Below, piece by piece: positions 15,092-28,310 of a stretch of DNA of 64,000 nt (position 1 is its first letter; each line of letters opens with the position of its first letter). The translations under genes and the position numbers were made by a program. The DNA is from Allodiplogaster sudhausi (lineage: Eukaryota > Nematoda > Chromadorea > Rhabditida > Diplogasteridae): positions 597,001-661,000 of the forward strand of contig CALZFC010000080.1 in the NCBI GenBank assembly GCA_945643635.1, in the 5' to 3' direction. The notes below the pieces were generated by a model, which saw only the letters and a program-made list of their open reading frames with translations, searched no databases and was not told the DNA's origin.

Positions 15092-16812
15092 ACTTCATTC
15101 ATTCTTGTTGTCAGCTTCTATAAAATATGTTAAGGGTCAGTTTTTCGCAATCGCCTGCTAAACTCCCTGGAGAGTTCCTTGAAAACGGAATGTCGTGCTT
15201 AAACTGGGACCGAGTGAGATGTTGATTTGCCTCAGAAACATCAGTTATTACCAGCCCGCATATTACACTATCTTGCATCTTTCGTCATAAATAGAAAGAA
15301 AAAAATGTTTTCCCTTTTAGGTAAAATTTTTTTTGCTATTTGAATCAAAAGAGAGTTTCATAGAAACTGGTTTTGCGGATTCCTTGAATCTTACAATTAG
15401 CCTTTTCTTCCCTCACATCCAAGTTTTTTTACTGTTTTAGTTCGGATGAGTAGTCGGAGAAAGAATAAGAGTTGAACAGAGATAAGAAGATTGATTGAGA
15501 GATATGTTGATCTCTTTATTCATATGGTTTTGGCTAGGAATAAGCGGTCATGTGCCATTTCGATTGTCAACGGTCTGCTAAGCTGGACCGGACCATGTTG
15601 ATTAAGAAAGAAAGTGCTTTACAAACAACGACAGAATTTAGAGTGTGGAGACCGAGTTGCAAACGAGTCCACTTCTCAGATAAGATACGGCAGACCACGT
15701 GGACTCTGCTTTCGACGAAAATAGTATATTCCTCTTTGCTAATCGCTTATAGGAAGAATGTATGATAAGACGAACAAATAATGAACAAAGTGTATCTGGT
15801 TCATCCTGATAATTTATTTATTTAATGTGCTTTAATATATATGTAGAAAGATATGTACATATATTTACTATAGTTGCCAATGATTTCCTACAAATTGTCT
15901 TCTTCTGGGAAGATGCTGTAAGCAGACTCGTTTTCAAACGTTACAGGAAAAGGTTGCCTCGGCCAATCAATCATTTTTCCGCGTCAGAGAGAAACGCTGT
16001 CAAAACAATATTGTCATTGCTCTCATTGTTGCACCCTTTGAGGCTGTTGCAAGGTTTCTTTTCCCCCTTCGTGTTTAAATGTCACATTGATTGGGTTGAT
16101 CTATTATTCCCCTGCTTCTTTTTCTTTGCTATTTAACCTACCTTCTATAAATGTCTTCATTTTCTTCATATCCAAAGCCTTCTTGCTCCATCAACCACAC
16201 TCTGCTCAAACATCTGTTTGCCAATCAGCCTTTAGATCTTCCCTTGGCATCATGTCTGCCCTGCCCGGCGGCCTATTCTCTTCCAGATATCCGGCGGCCA
16301 AAGTGCTGTCGGTCACGTTGTCTGAGAAAGTGAAGGAGAGAAAGAGAGAGAGAGAGGGGCGAAGAGAGATTGTACGAGAGAGGGAAGTAAGATAGTAAGA
16401 AAGAAAACAATGGAAGAGAGAAGCGGATAAATGAGAGGGTGGAAGCGGGAGAAAGAGAAATGGCGAGGCAGACGTAAGGAGGACTCAGCCGTTCCCACCG
16501 GGGGCTCTCTTCTAGAAAGAAGTGTTGGCCTGATAGGCAGAGGGGAAGAAAAAGAGGAAGATGCGGATTGATGATAGACAGAAGGGGAATGCTGCAGTGC
16601 TGGCCAGTGCTGTTGTGGGTTGCAATACGTTTTTTTTTGTTCCTTATGACAATATCTTTCCATTTCAACGGTGACATTTTCAAAATGTCTTGAATTACAT
16701 TTATTTTACAATATTTATTTTATTTTCAATCGCGCGTGACTAATAGCTCGCGAAAGGAGTAAGAGAGTTTGATAGATAAAAATATCATTAAAGAAAAAGA
16801 ATTGAACACAGG
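15092..16812. other. Intergenic region before alpha-mannosidase
   Basis: No exon supported. GA-rich from about 16,330 to 16,460. The short phrase GAGAGATTGTACGAGAGAG recurs near 25,445, so part of this region is a dispersed repeat. Confidence 0.5.
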
Positions 16813-19800
16813 ATGCACTTTCGGCTGCCATGGATAGCAGCCTTGGCCTGCGTGCTCATTCCGGCTGTCCACTCGGCCGCTCGCCAGAGTCATGCAAGCA
16901 AAACAAGAAGCAGCAACAACTGCTCCTGGAATGTTAGCACATCCTCACTTTTACTCTCAAAATTATTCAACTTTTTCATTCTTCTACCACTCTTTTTTTC
17001 TCTTTCGACCTCCATGGTTCACTCTCAAAAATTGGTATATTCTGAGGAGGATAATCTAATTTAGATGACTGTGAATATTCCAATGCGTTTTTCGCAATAA
17101 GTTGCACAGTATTCCAGACGTGCAACGAATGGTCTCGCGACGCTGACGTCATCAATGTTCACATTGTTCCGCATACGCACGATGATCTCGGATGGATTAA
17201 GACGGTCGATCAGTATTACTTTGGAAGTTGGTTTGGTTTTTACATACCCTTTGTGACCTTTTCTTTAAAAAAAGTAATTTCACGAATTATTATGTCGAGT
17301 AAAAAATTTTGGTCTTGCAGCGAAACCTGAGCTAGTTCCGGTCGGCGTGCAGTTCATCTACAATACGGTTATCGATGAGCTGGCCAAGGATCCCTCAAGG
17401 AGGTTGACTTCGTGCTATTATGGAAATTATCAGTTTCAAGACTGGGGGAGAGAGTTATGACATTTCGTTGTTGTGAATAGACTTTGAAGCAAAAGAGCTT
17501 GCAGGCATTAAAAAAATATTTGTATTCCTAAACAGATTCTCGTTTGCCGAAACGGGCTTCCTCTCGAGGTGGATGCGGACTCATAACGACTTTGACAGGC
17601 ATCGTCTGCATAGTCTCGTTGCAAAAGGTTCATTTTTGGCGAGCACACTAGCAGTAGCATTACATAACTTAGCTATTAAGACTTATTCTTCTTTTCGTGC
17701 TATTCAAGGTTCTCACTGTCAGGACAAGTCGAATTGATTGGCGGTGGCTGGGTGCAGAACGACGAAGCGGCAGCGCACTACGTCGACGTCATCGACCAGA
17801 TGGAGCTTGGGCTCAAGTAGAGGCTTTTTCCTTCTACATATTTGATTTTTTTTCTTAATACAATTGTCACTTTGTCTAATAAAATGTTTGAATGTATAGA
17901 CATATATATTACTACGAATAACCAGATATCTCGATCTTCAATTTGGTGACTGCGGCCACGCGCAAACCGCTTGGCAGATCGACCCCTTCGGGCACAGTCG
18001 AGAAGTCGCGAATCTGTTCGCGATGGTTAGAATATTCGGGAATATGATGAATTACACATTTGTTATCATAAAGAAGGACTTATCTTGTTTAAAGTAAAAT
18101 GAATAAAACTACTAATTAGTTAGTTAGATCTTTCCCAGATGGGCTACTCTTCGCTCTTCTTTGCGCGCATTCACTACCTGGAGAAGGCTGGCCGCCTTGC
18201 GAACAAGAGTCTCGAATTCGTCTGGAACACGAGCGACGATCTCAGTTTGTTACTTAATGACTATAATCAGAGCGACGATCTCAGTTTGTTACTTAATGAC
18301 TATAATCAAACTCTTTTCTTCAAGGCAATAAGGCTAAAAATGTTCCTATGCACATCAGAGACGAATATCCTCACGGGCGCCTTCTACCAAGATAACTACG
18401 GCCCGCCAGAGGGCTTCTGCTTCGATGCACTTTGCGGTGACGACCCGATTCAGGTTTACATTTCGTCTTTTGGATCACTACTCTTCTTATTAATTACATT
18501 AAATAACAAGTTTGTAAGGAATGATGTTCATTGCAGGACGTCGACGACATGGAAGGCTACAATTTGCCGGAGAAGCTCGATGCCTTCGTGGCGCATGTGC
18601 GGAAGCAGGTTGGAAGGGCATTTTGAAAATTATAAAAGAAGATTTCAATGTGGAATTTAAAAAAAACGAAAAAAAAAACAATAAAACTAATCGCACTCGG
18701 CATCAATTAGGCGGCCGCGCAACGAACGCGCCACGTGATGCTGCTGATGGGCAGCGACTTTCAATACACGAACGCCAACATGTGGTACACTAGTCTGGAT
18801 AAGATCATTCGACACCTCAACGATAAGGTATGAAATTCTAATATTTTTCTTCATTTTTTAAAAATAAAGCTTCCCTTGTTGCCACATATTATTATTATTT
18901 TTCAGCCGTCTCTGAAAATTCGCGCCTTCTATTCAACGCCGACGTGCTACGTTAAAGGAGTGAACGAAGCGGCTCCGCGACTTCCCTCCAAGAACGACGA
19001 CTTCTTCCCGTTAGTTTGTCACGTATTTCAACACATTTAATATGTGCCTTATCCCATAGGAACAAGCTAATCCTATTGATTGATTCTAAGGTCTCCTTTT
19101 TCTAGCTACGCGTCATCTGCTCACAGTTTCTGGACAGGCTACTTTAGCAGTCGGCCGACATTCAAGCGCATGATTCGTGAGTCGAGCGCGACCGTTCAGG
19201 TGCTCGCGTCACTTTTCTTTGAATGAATGATGAAGAATACAATGCATGAAAACTAAATTTAGAAATAAAACATGTTCTTAATTTCTCCTCAGATCGCAAA
19301 GCAACTGGACGCCGTTGCGTTCCTTGGCGATTCTGACGACGGAGACGTCGAAGTAATGAAGCAGGCCTCGGCACTCGCGCAGCATCATGACGCTGTCACG
19401 TTCGGACGTTTGATTACCTTTTTTGATATGCTTTTATTTTAATTTTAAAATGCAGTGGATCGTATTCAAAATTGTTTAATCCAGTGGAACAGCAAAAGAG
19501 AACGTGACGCGCGACTACGAGCGACGCCTCGCCGTTGGAATGCACGAGATGGAGGTCACTCGAATATTCTAATTAATTTTCACAACTGAAATATTCTAAT
19601 TTATCTGGCTTTGCCTCACAATTGGAATATTCTAATTGTACTGTATTTTTTCATAATTCGAATATTCAAATTGGTGTGGCTTCGCCTGATGATTGGAATG
19701 TTCTAATTTTTTTTCATAATTCGAATATTCAAATTGGTCTGGCTTTGCTTCATAATTGGAATATTCTAATTGTCTTTTTTAATTCATAATTCGAACATAC

Positions 19801-22800
19801 AAATTGTTATAATTGGAAGATTCAATTTGTTCTGTCTTCTCGTTATACATAATTGGAATATTCAAAGAAGAAAACAAATTTGTTATTTTTATGAATGAAT
19901 TTTTTTGACCCTATTTTTCTCATATTGTAAATTTAAGGCAGTAATCAACGATGCGCTCGCCAAGCTGACGCCGAAGAACATGTGGACTCGCCAGTGGGAA
20001 GCTGCGGACGAGAGGCCGGCCTATTTTATATGCCCGCTCCTCAACGAAACAGTCTGCGCGCCACTCAAGTTCATAATATACATTTTAACAGTTTTTTTTA
20101 AAACTAGTTTGTAAGTAAAAATTTCTTTTTAAATAAACAATTGTCAGAATATCCTGATTCACCAGAAGCCAGTCTACCTTCGCGATGACGATCTTCAACG
20201 CGCGAATCGAAGGCGTCACTACCACCATCCGTGTGCCATATTACTCACGATTCGCCGTCGTCAAGGACGGTCAAGGGCAGCGCATTCAAGTGCAGGTCAG
20301 GTTGTAGCAATGAAAGTCCTAAATGCCCTCTTTTTTTTCGGATTTACATACTACATAGAAGACGGGTGCCATCCAAGAAAATAGGTTTTGATACATACAT
20401 ACTCGAAATTTTTTTTCCGTAATTTAAAATACTCCACTGTTGCCATATATGACGCGATTTGCGAGAGAATCAAAATGAATCAAAGCGGCCGCGGACATAG
20501 CCAAAATCGACCAGCTTGGATTTCATTCAAAAGTTCCTTATAGGTACTTTCTGATACGAGAAATCGATTGGAACTGGTGTGAGAGTCCGAAAATGTCTCC
20601 TTCATTTGCTATGAGAGCTTGAATTATAATGCTCGTCGCGATGGGAGGCGAGTTGGATGCACGTTTGAGCTCACTGAGCCGCACTTTGTTATGATATAGA
20701 AATGAAAATTAGCACTTTAATAGCCAAGAGATTACTCTATACAATGAAAAAAGAAAATTTTGAGAATGTCTAATTTTCAATTTATTAGAGAATTAAACGT
20801 TTGAGGTAGCTCAGAGAACGTGCTTCTCATTTTACACCAACCAAACCTATACAGCTGTATAAAGCTTGAAAAGAGCTTTCGAATGGACTATCGGGTTTAG
20901 GAAACTTAGGATGCGCTGAAGTTTCCTGATCGATTATCCCGGAGCGGCAGTACAAATCTCCGCGGCTTAAAAGAACTACTTCAGAATCATTTTCGTATGC
21001 CGAAACATAAACCGCAAGACAGAGTGTGAAAATTACTACAGGCTAAACTCCTTTCAATATAATTCCGAATCTACAATGTTTTGTAATAAATCAAAAGAAT
21101 AGGGCATCTGCTTAGAACAATTCTTCAAGGAAATGCGATAAAAAAATAATTGGAATATTCTAATTCGAATAAACTAAAAATATGGATTATTGGGCGCAAT
21201 GAAAATGGCACTACCGGCCCAACATTTATAGCTTATAACAAAACATTGTAGACTTGAAAGATTATTGAAAGGGGTTCAGCTTGTAGCAAATTTCACGCTC
21301 TTTCTTTTGGTGTATGTTTGGACGTGCGAAAATGATTATGAAGCGCTGTTATGTACTGCCGCTCCCGGATAATCGATCAGGAAACTTCAGCGCATCCTAA
21401 GCTTCCTAAACCCGATAGTCCATTCGAAAGCTCTTTTCAAGCTCTATATAGCTGTATAGGTTTGGTTGGTGTAAAATGAGAAACACGTTCTCTGAGCTCC
21501 CTCAAACGTTATATGCTATAACAAATTGAAAATTAGAAATTTTAAATTTTTTCTTTTTTCATTGTATAGAGTTTTCTCTTGGCTATTAGAGTGCTAATTT
21601 TCATTTATATATCGTAACAAAGTGGGGCGCAGTGAGCTCAAACGTGCATCCAACTCGCCTCCCATCGCGACGAGCCTAATAATTCAAGCTTTCATAGCAA
21701 ACGAAGGAGACATTTTCGGACTCCCAGACCAGTTTCAATCGATTCCACGTATCAGAAAGTACCTATAAGGAACTTTTGAGTGAAATCCAAGCTGGTCGAT
21801 TTTGGCTATGTCCGCTGCCTTTTTGATTTTCTCGCAAATCGTGTCATATAACGACTATTATAATTATGGAAGAAAGAAACGTTTAGATCGGAAAGACGTT
21901 CCAATCTGCTCTCGCGGATGCTTCGCGTGCGCCGTACGAGCTTCTTCTGCCCGTGAGCGTGCCTCCACTCGGCTTCGCAACCTACTTCGTGGACAACACC
22001 GATTCTGCGTTAGTCTCCTTTTTTCTTGCTTTATTTTATACTTATTAATATTTATTTATTATGTTAAAAATAAATATTAAAAAAAAAAAACTGTTAAAAA
22101 ATTTGGTGCCATTTTAGTACAGGCACGAGTGTAACGCACGCGATCAAGCGACAGCGATTGCCGAGTAGCGATGCGTTCATCGAGAATCAGGTTTTTTTTT
22201 AACAAAAAATATATATAAAATATACTCCGGTTTTGGCATATTTAGATGGACATTGCGTGCCCTTTGTATTTGCTTCTATATCAATATCTATGGTTTTGTG
22301 AAAGGTCTACAGCCTACTCCGTTTAGCATATCCGTGTGCTCCTGGATGACACGGGACGTGTCAAAGCTGTCGTTGACAAAGATTCCAAAGTGACGTATTC
22401 ACTTTCTCAGGAGTTCCTCTACTACGAAGGTGTGTAAACGCCAGCACGTGGCTTTGTCCACTAGAGTTGAATAATTATACCAGATAATCAAATAGGACTA
22501 CTCGAGCAGGGAAGGCCTGCTGCGTTGGCAAGTGTTTTTCGCAAGGCTTTGAAAGTGTTCAGGGAATGACAACATAACCGAACAGACTTCTGGCGCATAT
22601 GTCTTCAGGCCGAAGACGAACGAAGTCAAGCGATTCGATGGAAAGATAGCTGTTGAGTTCTCCAAGGTTCGCTTACTCAATAGCATATACTACTTCTAGT
22701 AACTTTCTGTCTCATCAAGGCAATCTAAAGATATAAAAAAAAGATTATTCAAGGGCGGTCTGTCAGAGGAAGTCCGTCAAACAGTGACTCCCTGGGTGTC

Positions 22801-24651
22801 GCAATCGATTCGTCTCTACAATGGATCGCGAGACATTGAATTCGCATGGACGGTCGGGCCAATTCCGAAAGAAGAAACGTATGACAGTTCTTCATAATTT
22901 ATGCAGCTGACTGAAATTTCTGACACTACCATAATTGAATGACTACCTTCCAGTAGAATATTGTATTTATTAGTTATTTGCTTGTTATATCATCTCCCCC
23001 TTCTTTAGTGGCAAGAAGATCACAAAGGAAGTGATAACGAGGTATACGTCGACTATTCAGTCTGGTGGCATTTTCTACACCGACGCCAATGGGCGGCAGC
23101 TCATGATGAGACAGTAAGAGAGAATTAGTTTCTTCAATACTTAAAGTGAAGTTAATTCATTGCCTTCAGAAGAGTTTTCAAAATTCTCCATCTCTCAGGA
23201 GAAACTTTAATCCGTCCTTCACGTACCAGAACACTGAACCAATCGCTGCCAACTATTATCCGGTTACATCAAGTACGTGAAGTCTCCATTTCATGCTTAT
23301 TAGTGTATTTGTTTAAATGTCTCCATCGATGTCTTTATTTCTTAATTAGGCATCCACATTGCCGACGGCAGTAGCCAGCTGACGGTGCTGACCGATCGCT
23401 CGCAAGGCGCTTCTTCAATGGCAGATGGAGTCATCGATGTCATGGTATCCTCCCCTTCATAGATCTTTGTTCAAGAATTAGATCATTTGTTTGATAAAAC
23501 AGTTGTATTAGAGCACACTTTACAATTAGAAATAAAACAGTTCCCTCTTTTATCTCCACCGCCGCTGCTTCTACGACGACCACTGGGGCGTGGAGGAGGC
23601 ACTCGACGAGCCGGGCACCGATGGAAAGGGACTTGTCGCTACGGGCAATCACATCTTGCAGATTGGAAATGCGAAGGTTGGAATAAGCGAATAGAATATT
23701 CCAAGATTAGTGAGGTTGGATTATTCATTAGCAAAGTTTGAATATCCCAAAAACATCGTGCTTATTAAAAATACACACTTTATTGTATATTATTATTTAC
23801 AAATTGGTACCAACTTCGTCAGGACGGACCAGGCCGGCTGAGAATCGGAGCTCAAGCCGCCTTCCACCAGCCATTCGTCGCCTTCGCACTCGTGAAGAAC
23901 GTCACTGACTACACGGCGACACGCAAGACAACGGTAAGTTTCTCGTATGTTTTTTTAAGTTTACTTTTTCGCATTTAGCTTATGACAGCAGCTAAATGTA
24001 TAATATATTTAATTGGAATATTCAAAAATGATTAAATCTCAAGTTCGCCGGTCTCCGCCGCGCCCTGCCGCCTCAAGTGCACGTGCTGACTCTGTCGAAG
24101 TGGCGCGGCAGCCAGCTGCTGCTTCGTCTCGAGCACATCTTCCAGAGCAGCGACGACGACTCGAGAGCGGCGCCCGTCACTGTCGATCTGGCCGTGAGTA
24201 ACTGTGATATTTGGAACATCAATAATACTCATATTCCTGAATTATAGTAAAACAATTCAATAGTACATATGTATAAGTATAATGCTAGCGAATAGGGTAG
24301 TAAATATTGATCAAGACCGGTTATTCAGAATACTAAATGAATAACCTATCGCTTTTGTCACCTGCTTGAACCTTTCAACTCTTAAGGATCTTTTCACGAC
24401 CATCACCGTGACAGCGAAGAGCGAGGTGTTGCTGGCGGGAATACGCAAGCCTGAATATCAACGAAAGGAGCCAAGTATCTTCCTTCGATCTCTAAATCAT
24501 TTAATAGATCCATTTTTGAGATTATTTCTTTGATTAATCGAAAAAAAATTTTTTGGAAGGTAACAATAAATTATTTTCAGGCGAACTCGCTGTCACACTC
24601 AATCCCATGGAGATTCGCACGTTTATTCTCGATGTTGTCGAGCGAGAATGA
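16813..24651 (+). CDS. MAN2B1: Lysosomal alpha-mannosidase, glycoside hydrolase family 38
   Basis: Lysosomal exo-enzyme that removes alpha-linked mannose during glycoprotein breakdown. Complete gene of about 26 exons, product near the usual 1,000 residues. Exon 1 (16813-16932) gives a signal peptide ([15 protein letters not shown]). Exon 2 (17118-17226) carries [20 protein letters not shown] with the zinc-binding His and Asp. The exon near 17930-18025 carries [12 protein letters not shown]; its Asp is the family's catalytic nucleophile. The exon near 19294-19400 carries [10 protein letters not shown], another zinc ligand. The C-terminal beta domains follow, with ANYYPVTSS and [10 protein letters not shown], then [14 protein letters not shown] before TGA 24649-24651. 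All junctions checked by eye keep frame. The acceptor of the exon starting at 20166 (CCAG) is preferred because an in-frame stop precedes it. Oddities: a 39-base tandem duplication spans a splice donor at 18232-18309, and the intron 20297-21886 contains a foldback element. Orthologous to C. elegans aman-1 by architecture. Confidence 0.95.
18232..18309 (+). repeat. 39-base tandem duplication across a splice donor
   Basis: Two head-to-tail copies starting AGCGACGATCTCAGTTTGTT. Each copy carries the exon end (GATCTCA) and the GT of the donor. Using either the first (18244) or the second (18283) donor, or the CAG between them as an extra acceptor, changes the product. Skipping from 18244 to the acceptor at 18359 gives frame into [10 protein letters not shown]. 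Confidence 0.9.
19555..19870. repeat. GAATATTC-rich intronic repeat
   Basis: At least seven copies of AATTCGAATATTCAAATT or AATTGGAATATTCTAATT spaced by about 40-60 bases, separated by a shared GGCTTTGCCT-like phrase, inside an alpha-mannosidase intron. Confidence 0.85.
20450..21846. mobile_element. Foldback element B (in alpha-mannosidase intron)
   Basis: 1,397 bases with inverted ends TGACGCGATTTGCGAGAGAA / its near-complement at the right, and TA on both flanks, as in Tc1/mariner-type insertions. Arms of several hundred bases read inward (ATAGCCAAAATCGACCAGCT, TTCCTTATAGGTACTTTCTG). Centre near 21,150 contains GGAATATTCTAATTCGAATA. No transposase frame. Sister copy of element C at 62191-63585. 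Confidence 0.9.
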
Positions 24652-26740
24652 ACCGTTTATCACAATGTCTTCATTATTTTCATTTATATATTTGTCACTT
24701 GTAAATATAATCTGCTTACAATTAAAGCTTATTTCTTGTGAGAGAACTGAATGATGCAGAAGGAAATTCTGTGCTATGTAGATCAACAAACTGAATCAGT
24801 GAGATTAATCATTTTTAATGCTTTTCAATTCACCTGTGTGTGCTTACGAGCATTGCACGACCAATTAATAAAGAAAACGATTCTGTTGGAAGATCTGCAT
24901 GTCCTTAGAATCTATTAGAATTCGTTCGAATGCTTTTCTCATAGACAAAATCTCTTAGCATTAGAAATATGCAGTCTTAGAAATATGATAGCAACTGTCC
25001 ATTAGATGGAGAATGAGGAAGAAGGAGAGACAGCAGAGAAAGAAACTCTAGAGCCATGTGACCGGGGGGTCTTTCCATTCTTTCAGTTGCTGCCACTCTC
25101 TTCACGAGAAAAAACATTCTCGATCTTACCTTTCCGCCTTTGGCCCCTTCTTTATTTGTGATTCTACACATACATATGTCAATGTATATGCCGGTACATT
25201 TTTGTTTCACTTGCTATGTTTCTCTCTTTCTCTCTAATTCCTCTTCTTTCTATTTCTAACTCGCTATCTCAACTCCTCTCACTCTTTCCTGCAGTCCACT
25301 TTTCGTTCCATCTCCCTTGTATACGGAGTAGCCACGCACAGCTGCTGGTGGCGCCGGTCAGCTGCTGCGATGGCAGCAGATTGAGGGCTGCTGCTCTCGC
25401 AGAGATGAGAGGGGAGATTGTTGAAGATAGAGAGGGGGGAGATAGAGAGAAGATTGTACGAGAGAGCACACCATTACTGCTGCAAACTATAGAGAAGCAG
25501 ACAATCTGAGAAACGGTACAAATAGCACGTAGTCAACGGAAGGGGAACAAAGAAGCGTCCTACTTGAACTCTCCTCCAAATGTCTCCTCTTCCCGGTGAT
25601 CCTCTTCACTCTGAGAACGTGATCGATCCGAGAGAGTTCAGTGACTTTTTTCGCGCTATTTTGTTACATTTACTTAGCTTGTGAATGTAATGTGTTTAGG
25701 ACTTGCAATATTCTTACGCTATGCATAGAATATTCTAATGCTATCTCATCAATACACCACTTCTTACAAAGATAACATTAAATTTATTTCTCTTCGCTGA
25801 AGTAATAAGCCTTAGGATTGCGGATCAATGAATCGAAGTAAACAGAATGCTGAAAGGAAAGAGTGCATTGGGCGGGAGAAAGAAGAAGGAGACTTAAGGG
25901 CAATTGATGTCTTTAAAAAATGATGGAAGAAGAATTCTCCTAGTCGAATCGCCTATCGTCCTTCTACTTCCTTTTCATCTTCCCCATGGCTTCCCTCTCC
26001 TCACTCTTTGTAATCCCCGACAATCACTGTCGCGTTCCATATTTTCTTCTTCTTCTACTTTGTTCAGTCGTTTTAATATCACCCTCTTCTCTCATTTGTC
26101 TCTCTCTCTCTTACTTTCCCAGTTTATCGCTCACTCGCACTCTCCTTTCTCCATCTCGCTCTCTCTGTCTCTACTCCGATCTCTCCTCTCTCTTGAGCAG
26201 GTGGGATACGTTCTGATGGTTCCATGAAGGCGTCAGCAAATAAAGAGTAGCTGTGCCTTCTCTTGGTTTTGCCAGCACTGCAAGCGTTGGCTGCTTCTGC
26301 CCCCCATTCGTCTGTCTTTCTTTCCATCACCACTTTCGTCGAATGTGTAAATCGTTCTCATTTCTCCTTGACTTTAATATTGTTTTTTTTATAGCAACCG
26401 CATCCACTGTTCACAATCGCATTTGATTTGACATACACAAAATTGGTTTCTTTAGATCACAATAAACAGTTTGCTCTATTAAAAATTAATCCTTTTCTCG
26501 TAAACTTATTAGGCGTTAAATTTAAAGGACCGCTTTTGAAACGTCTCTCTCTCCCCGATAAGAATAGCTGTTTATACAGACGTTTTATGTCAGACGTTTT
26601 ATGTAGGCAATAACAGAAAGAATCAGAATCTTGTTCAATCGTTTCTTCCTCGCCTTGCTTCTTTTGATGACTTGTGCTTGTTGTATGAAGAATACACTAT
26701 GACAACTAATGAATGAAACAGCTCTCTTTTCCAGTGATCG
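24652..26740. other. Intergenic region after alpha-mannosidase
   Basis: A possible AATAAA is at 24867-24872. Mixed CT- and GA-rich segments at about 25,020-25,060, 25,220-25,480 and 26,090-26,200. Several reading frames here are low-complexity and no exon chain could be built. Confidence 0.5.
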
Positions 26741-28034
26741 ATGTCGCATTCTGGCAGAACTTCGCCAGATCGGAGACTAGGCGATGAGGAAGTGCGGCTG
26801 CCGACCGAGACTGAAGAGAATGCATTTCCGCCCGGATGCGAGGGCTCCTACGCAGAGTCGCAAGGAAGTTAGACATTTATTTTTTTTATTATAAAAAAAC
26901 ATAATTGATTCATAAGAACGTACGGTTTATTTACTTACAGGCATTGTCGCTATAAAGAAAAGCAAAACAGATTACTCTTTAGGTAACATCTTACGCCTCG
27001 TAGTGATCTCCGTCATTGTCGCGGTCGCCGCGGTGTATGCCGTACGTCTTACACATAGATATTGTTATTCTCATTAAAGAATTCATTCGTTGAATTCCCA
27101 TAATAAATGACAACATTGCATGCTTTCAGCACCAATCGGGCTGCCTCGAGAGCTACGGCTTCGGTGGGGCCATCTCTAGCAGCCAGTCTCCGCCGCCACC
27201 GCAAGGTTTCATCTGAAAAAAAATCGATTTAAATGAAACTTCGATTTGATATTGATGAATGAATCTCACAAATACATTAACACCATAATTCATTTTTAGA
27301 TGCTTTTTGCAGAAGCCCCGAGGAGAGACGAACCTGATGAGCCTCCTCAGCACTACGTAGAGGATCCCAACGAGCAACAACAACCGCCGCCACCTCCACC
27401 AAGTCTCGTCCACGAGGAGGTGATTGAGGAGCAGGTCCATGAAGCTCAACAGGTACATGGAGAGCATCCTGTAACCGAAGAGCAGCCGGGATCTCCTGAA
27501 GTACAGCACGAAGAGATGCAGCAGCACGAAGAGGTTCAGCAGCATGAAGAGGTGCTGCAGCAGCACTTTGAGCAGCAAGAGCAGCTTCCAGAACATATCG
27601 AGGTTGTTCACCAAGAGGAGATCCACCAGGAGCCTGTGCAAGAGCATTTTGAGCAGCACCAAGAACAGCAACAACATGAAGATTCTGTTGTTCCTGAGGA
27701 GCCTGTCCAACAGGAAGTTCTTGTTCAGCAAGATGAACAAGTCGTTCATCAAGAAGAGTTTCATGAGGGGCCTGTTCATGAGCACATCGAAGTTGCGCAG
27801 CAGCAGCATGTACATCAGGAAGAGATTCATTTCGAGCAGCAGCAAGAACAGCAACACGCAGAGCAGCAGCAAGAACAGCAAGTTCACGAGGAGATCCACG
27901 AGCAGCCGCAGCAAGCTGCGCAGGAACATGACGTTCAAGAGGAGCAGATCCAAGAAGTTCATCATCAGCAAGAGCAACAAGAGGAGCAAGCCAAGCGAGC
28001 CGTGCACCCCGGCCGACGCGGCCCGCCAGCTTAG
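26741..28034 (+). CDS. Type II membrane protein with His/Gln/Glu-rich extracellular tail, function unknown
   Basis: Not recognised. Exon 1 starts at ATG 26741 (MSHSGRTSPDRRLGDEEVRL). Exon 2 (from about 26941) gives IVAIKKSKTDYSLG and then one membrane segment, ILRLVVISVIVAVAAVYA. Exon 3 (about 27130-27206) is Ser/Pro-rich with one Cys. Exon 4 (about 27312-28034) is a 240-residue repeat-like tail made almost only of His, Gln, Glu, Val and Pro (QQHEEVLQQH, VHQEEIHQEPVQEHFEQH), ending GRRGPPA. Lys residues before the segment and none right after it predict the N terminus inside and the tail outside or in a lumen. The acceptor TTTTTGCAG before GAAGCCCC was chosen because the upstream alternative runs into a stop. 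The tail could bind divalent metals or form a coiled coil; that is inference. The long Leu-rich frame on the opposite strand is a shadow of the repeat. Confidence 0.75.
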
Positions 28035-28227
28035 TTAGAAGAACCCATATTCCTTAGCCTCTAAGTTATTTCCTCCACTGCTACATAGTCTATCGCTCAC
28101 TCTCGATCAGACGCGTTGAATGTTGTGCCTTTCGTTCTTTTTGACTTATCACCTTCGTTAGATTTATATTAGCTTCTTATATGATAAAGCAAGCGCTGGA
28201 AATCTGGCGAATGTAAATTATCTGTAT
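28035..28227. other. 3' flank of the HQE-rich gene, junction with tRNA array
   Basis: Short AT-rich spacer with no exon. The tRNA array starts abruptly at about 28,228 with a truncated tRNA fragment. Confidence 0.5.
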
Positions 28228-28244
28228 TTCCACTGAGCCAATGA
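28228..28244 (-). pseudogene. Truncated tRNA-Thr fragment at array edge
   Basis: Only the 5' part of the tRNA remains (complement of CCACTGAGCCAATGA), fused to a standard spacer. This is the broken end of the array. Confidence 0.7.
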
Positions 28245-28310
28245 ATCGAACGTTTTGAGAAATCATAATTCTTCTGCACTATTTTAAAGTGAAATGCAAA
28301 AAATTATTAG

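Noticed and set aside
27153..28007. 284-codon Leu-rich minus-strand reading frame
   Set aside because: Exact antisense of the His/Gln/Glu tail exon; the Leu/Met/Phe runs come from reversed CAG/GAA codons, and the plus-strand exon chain is better supported.
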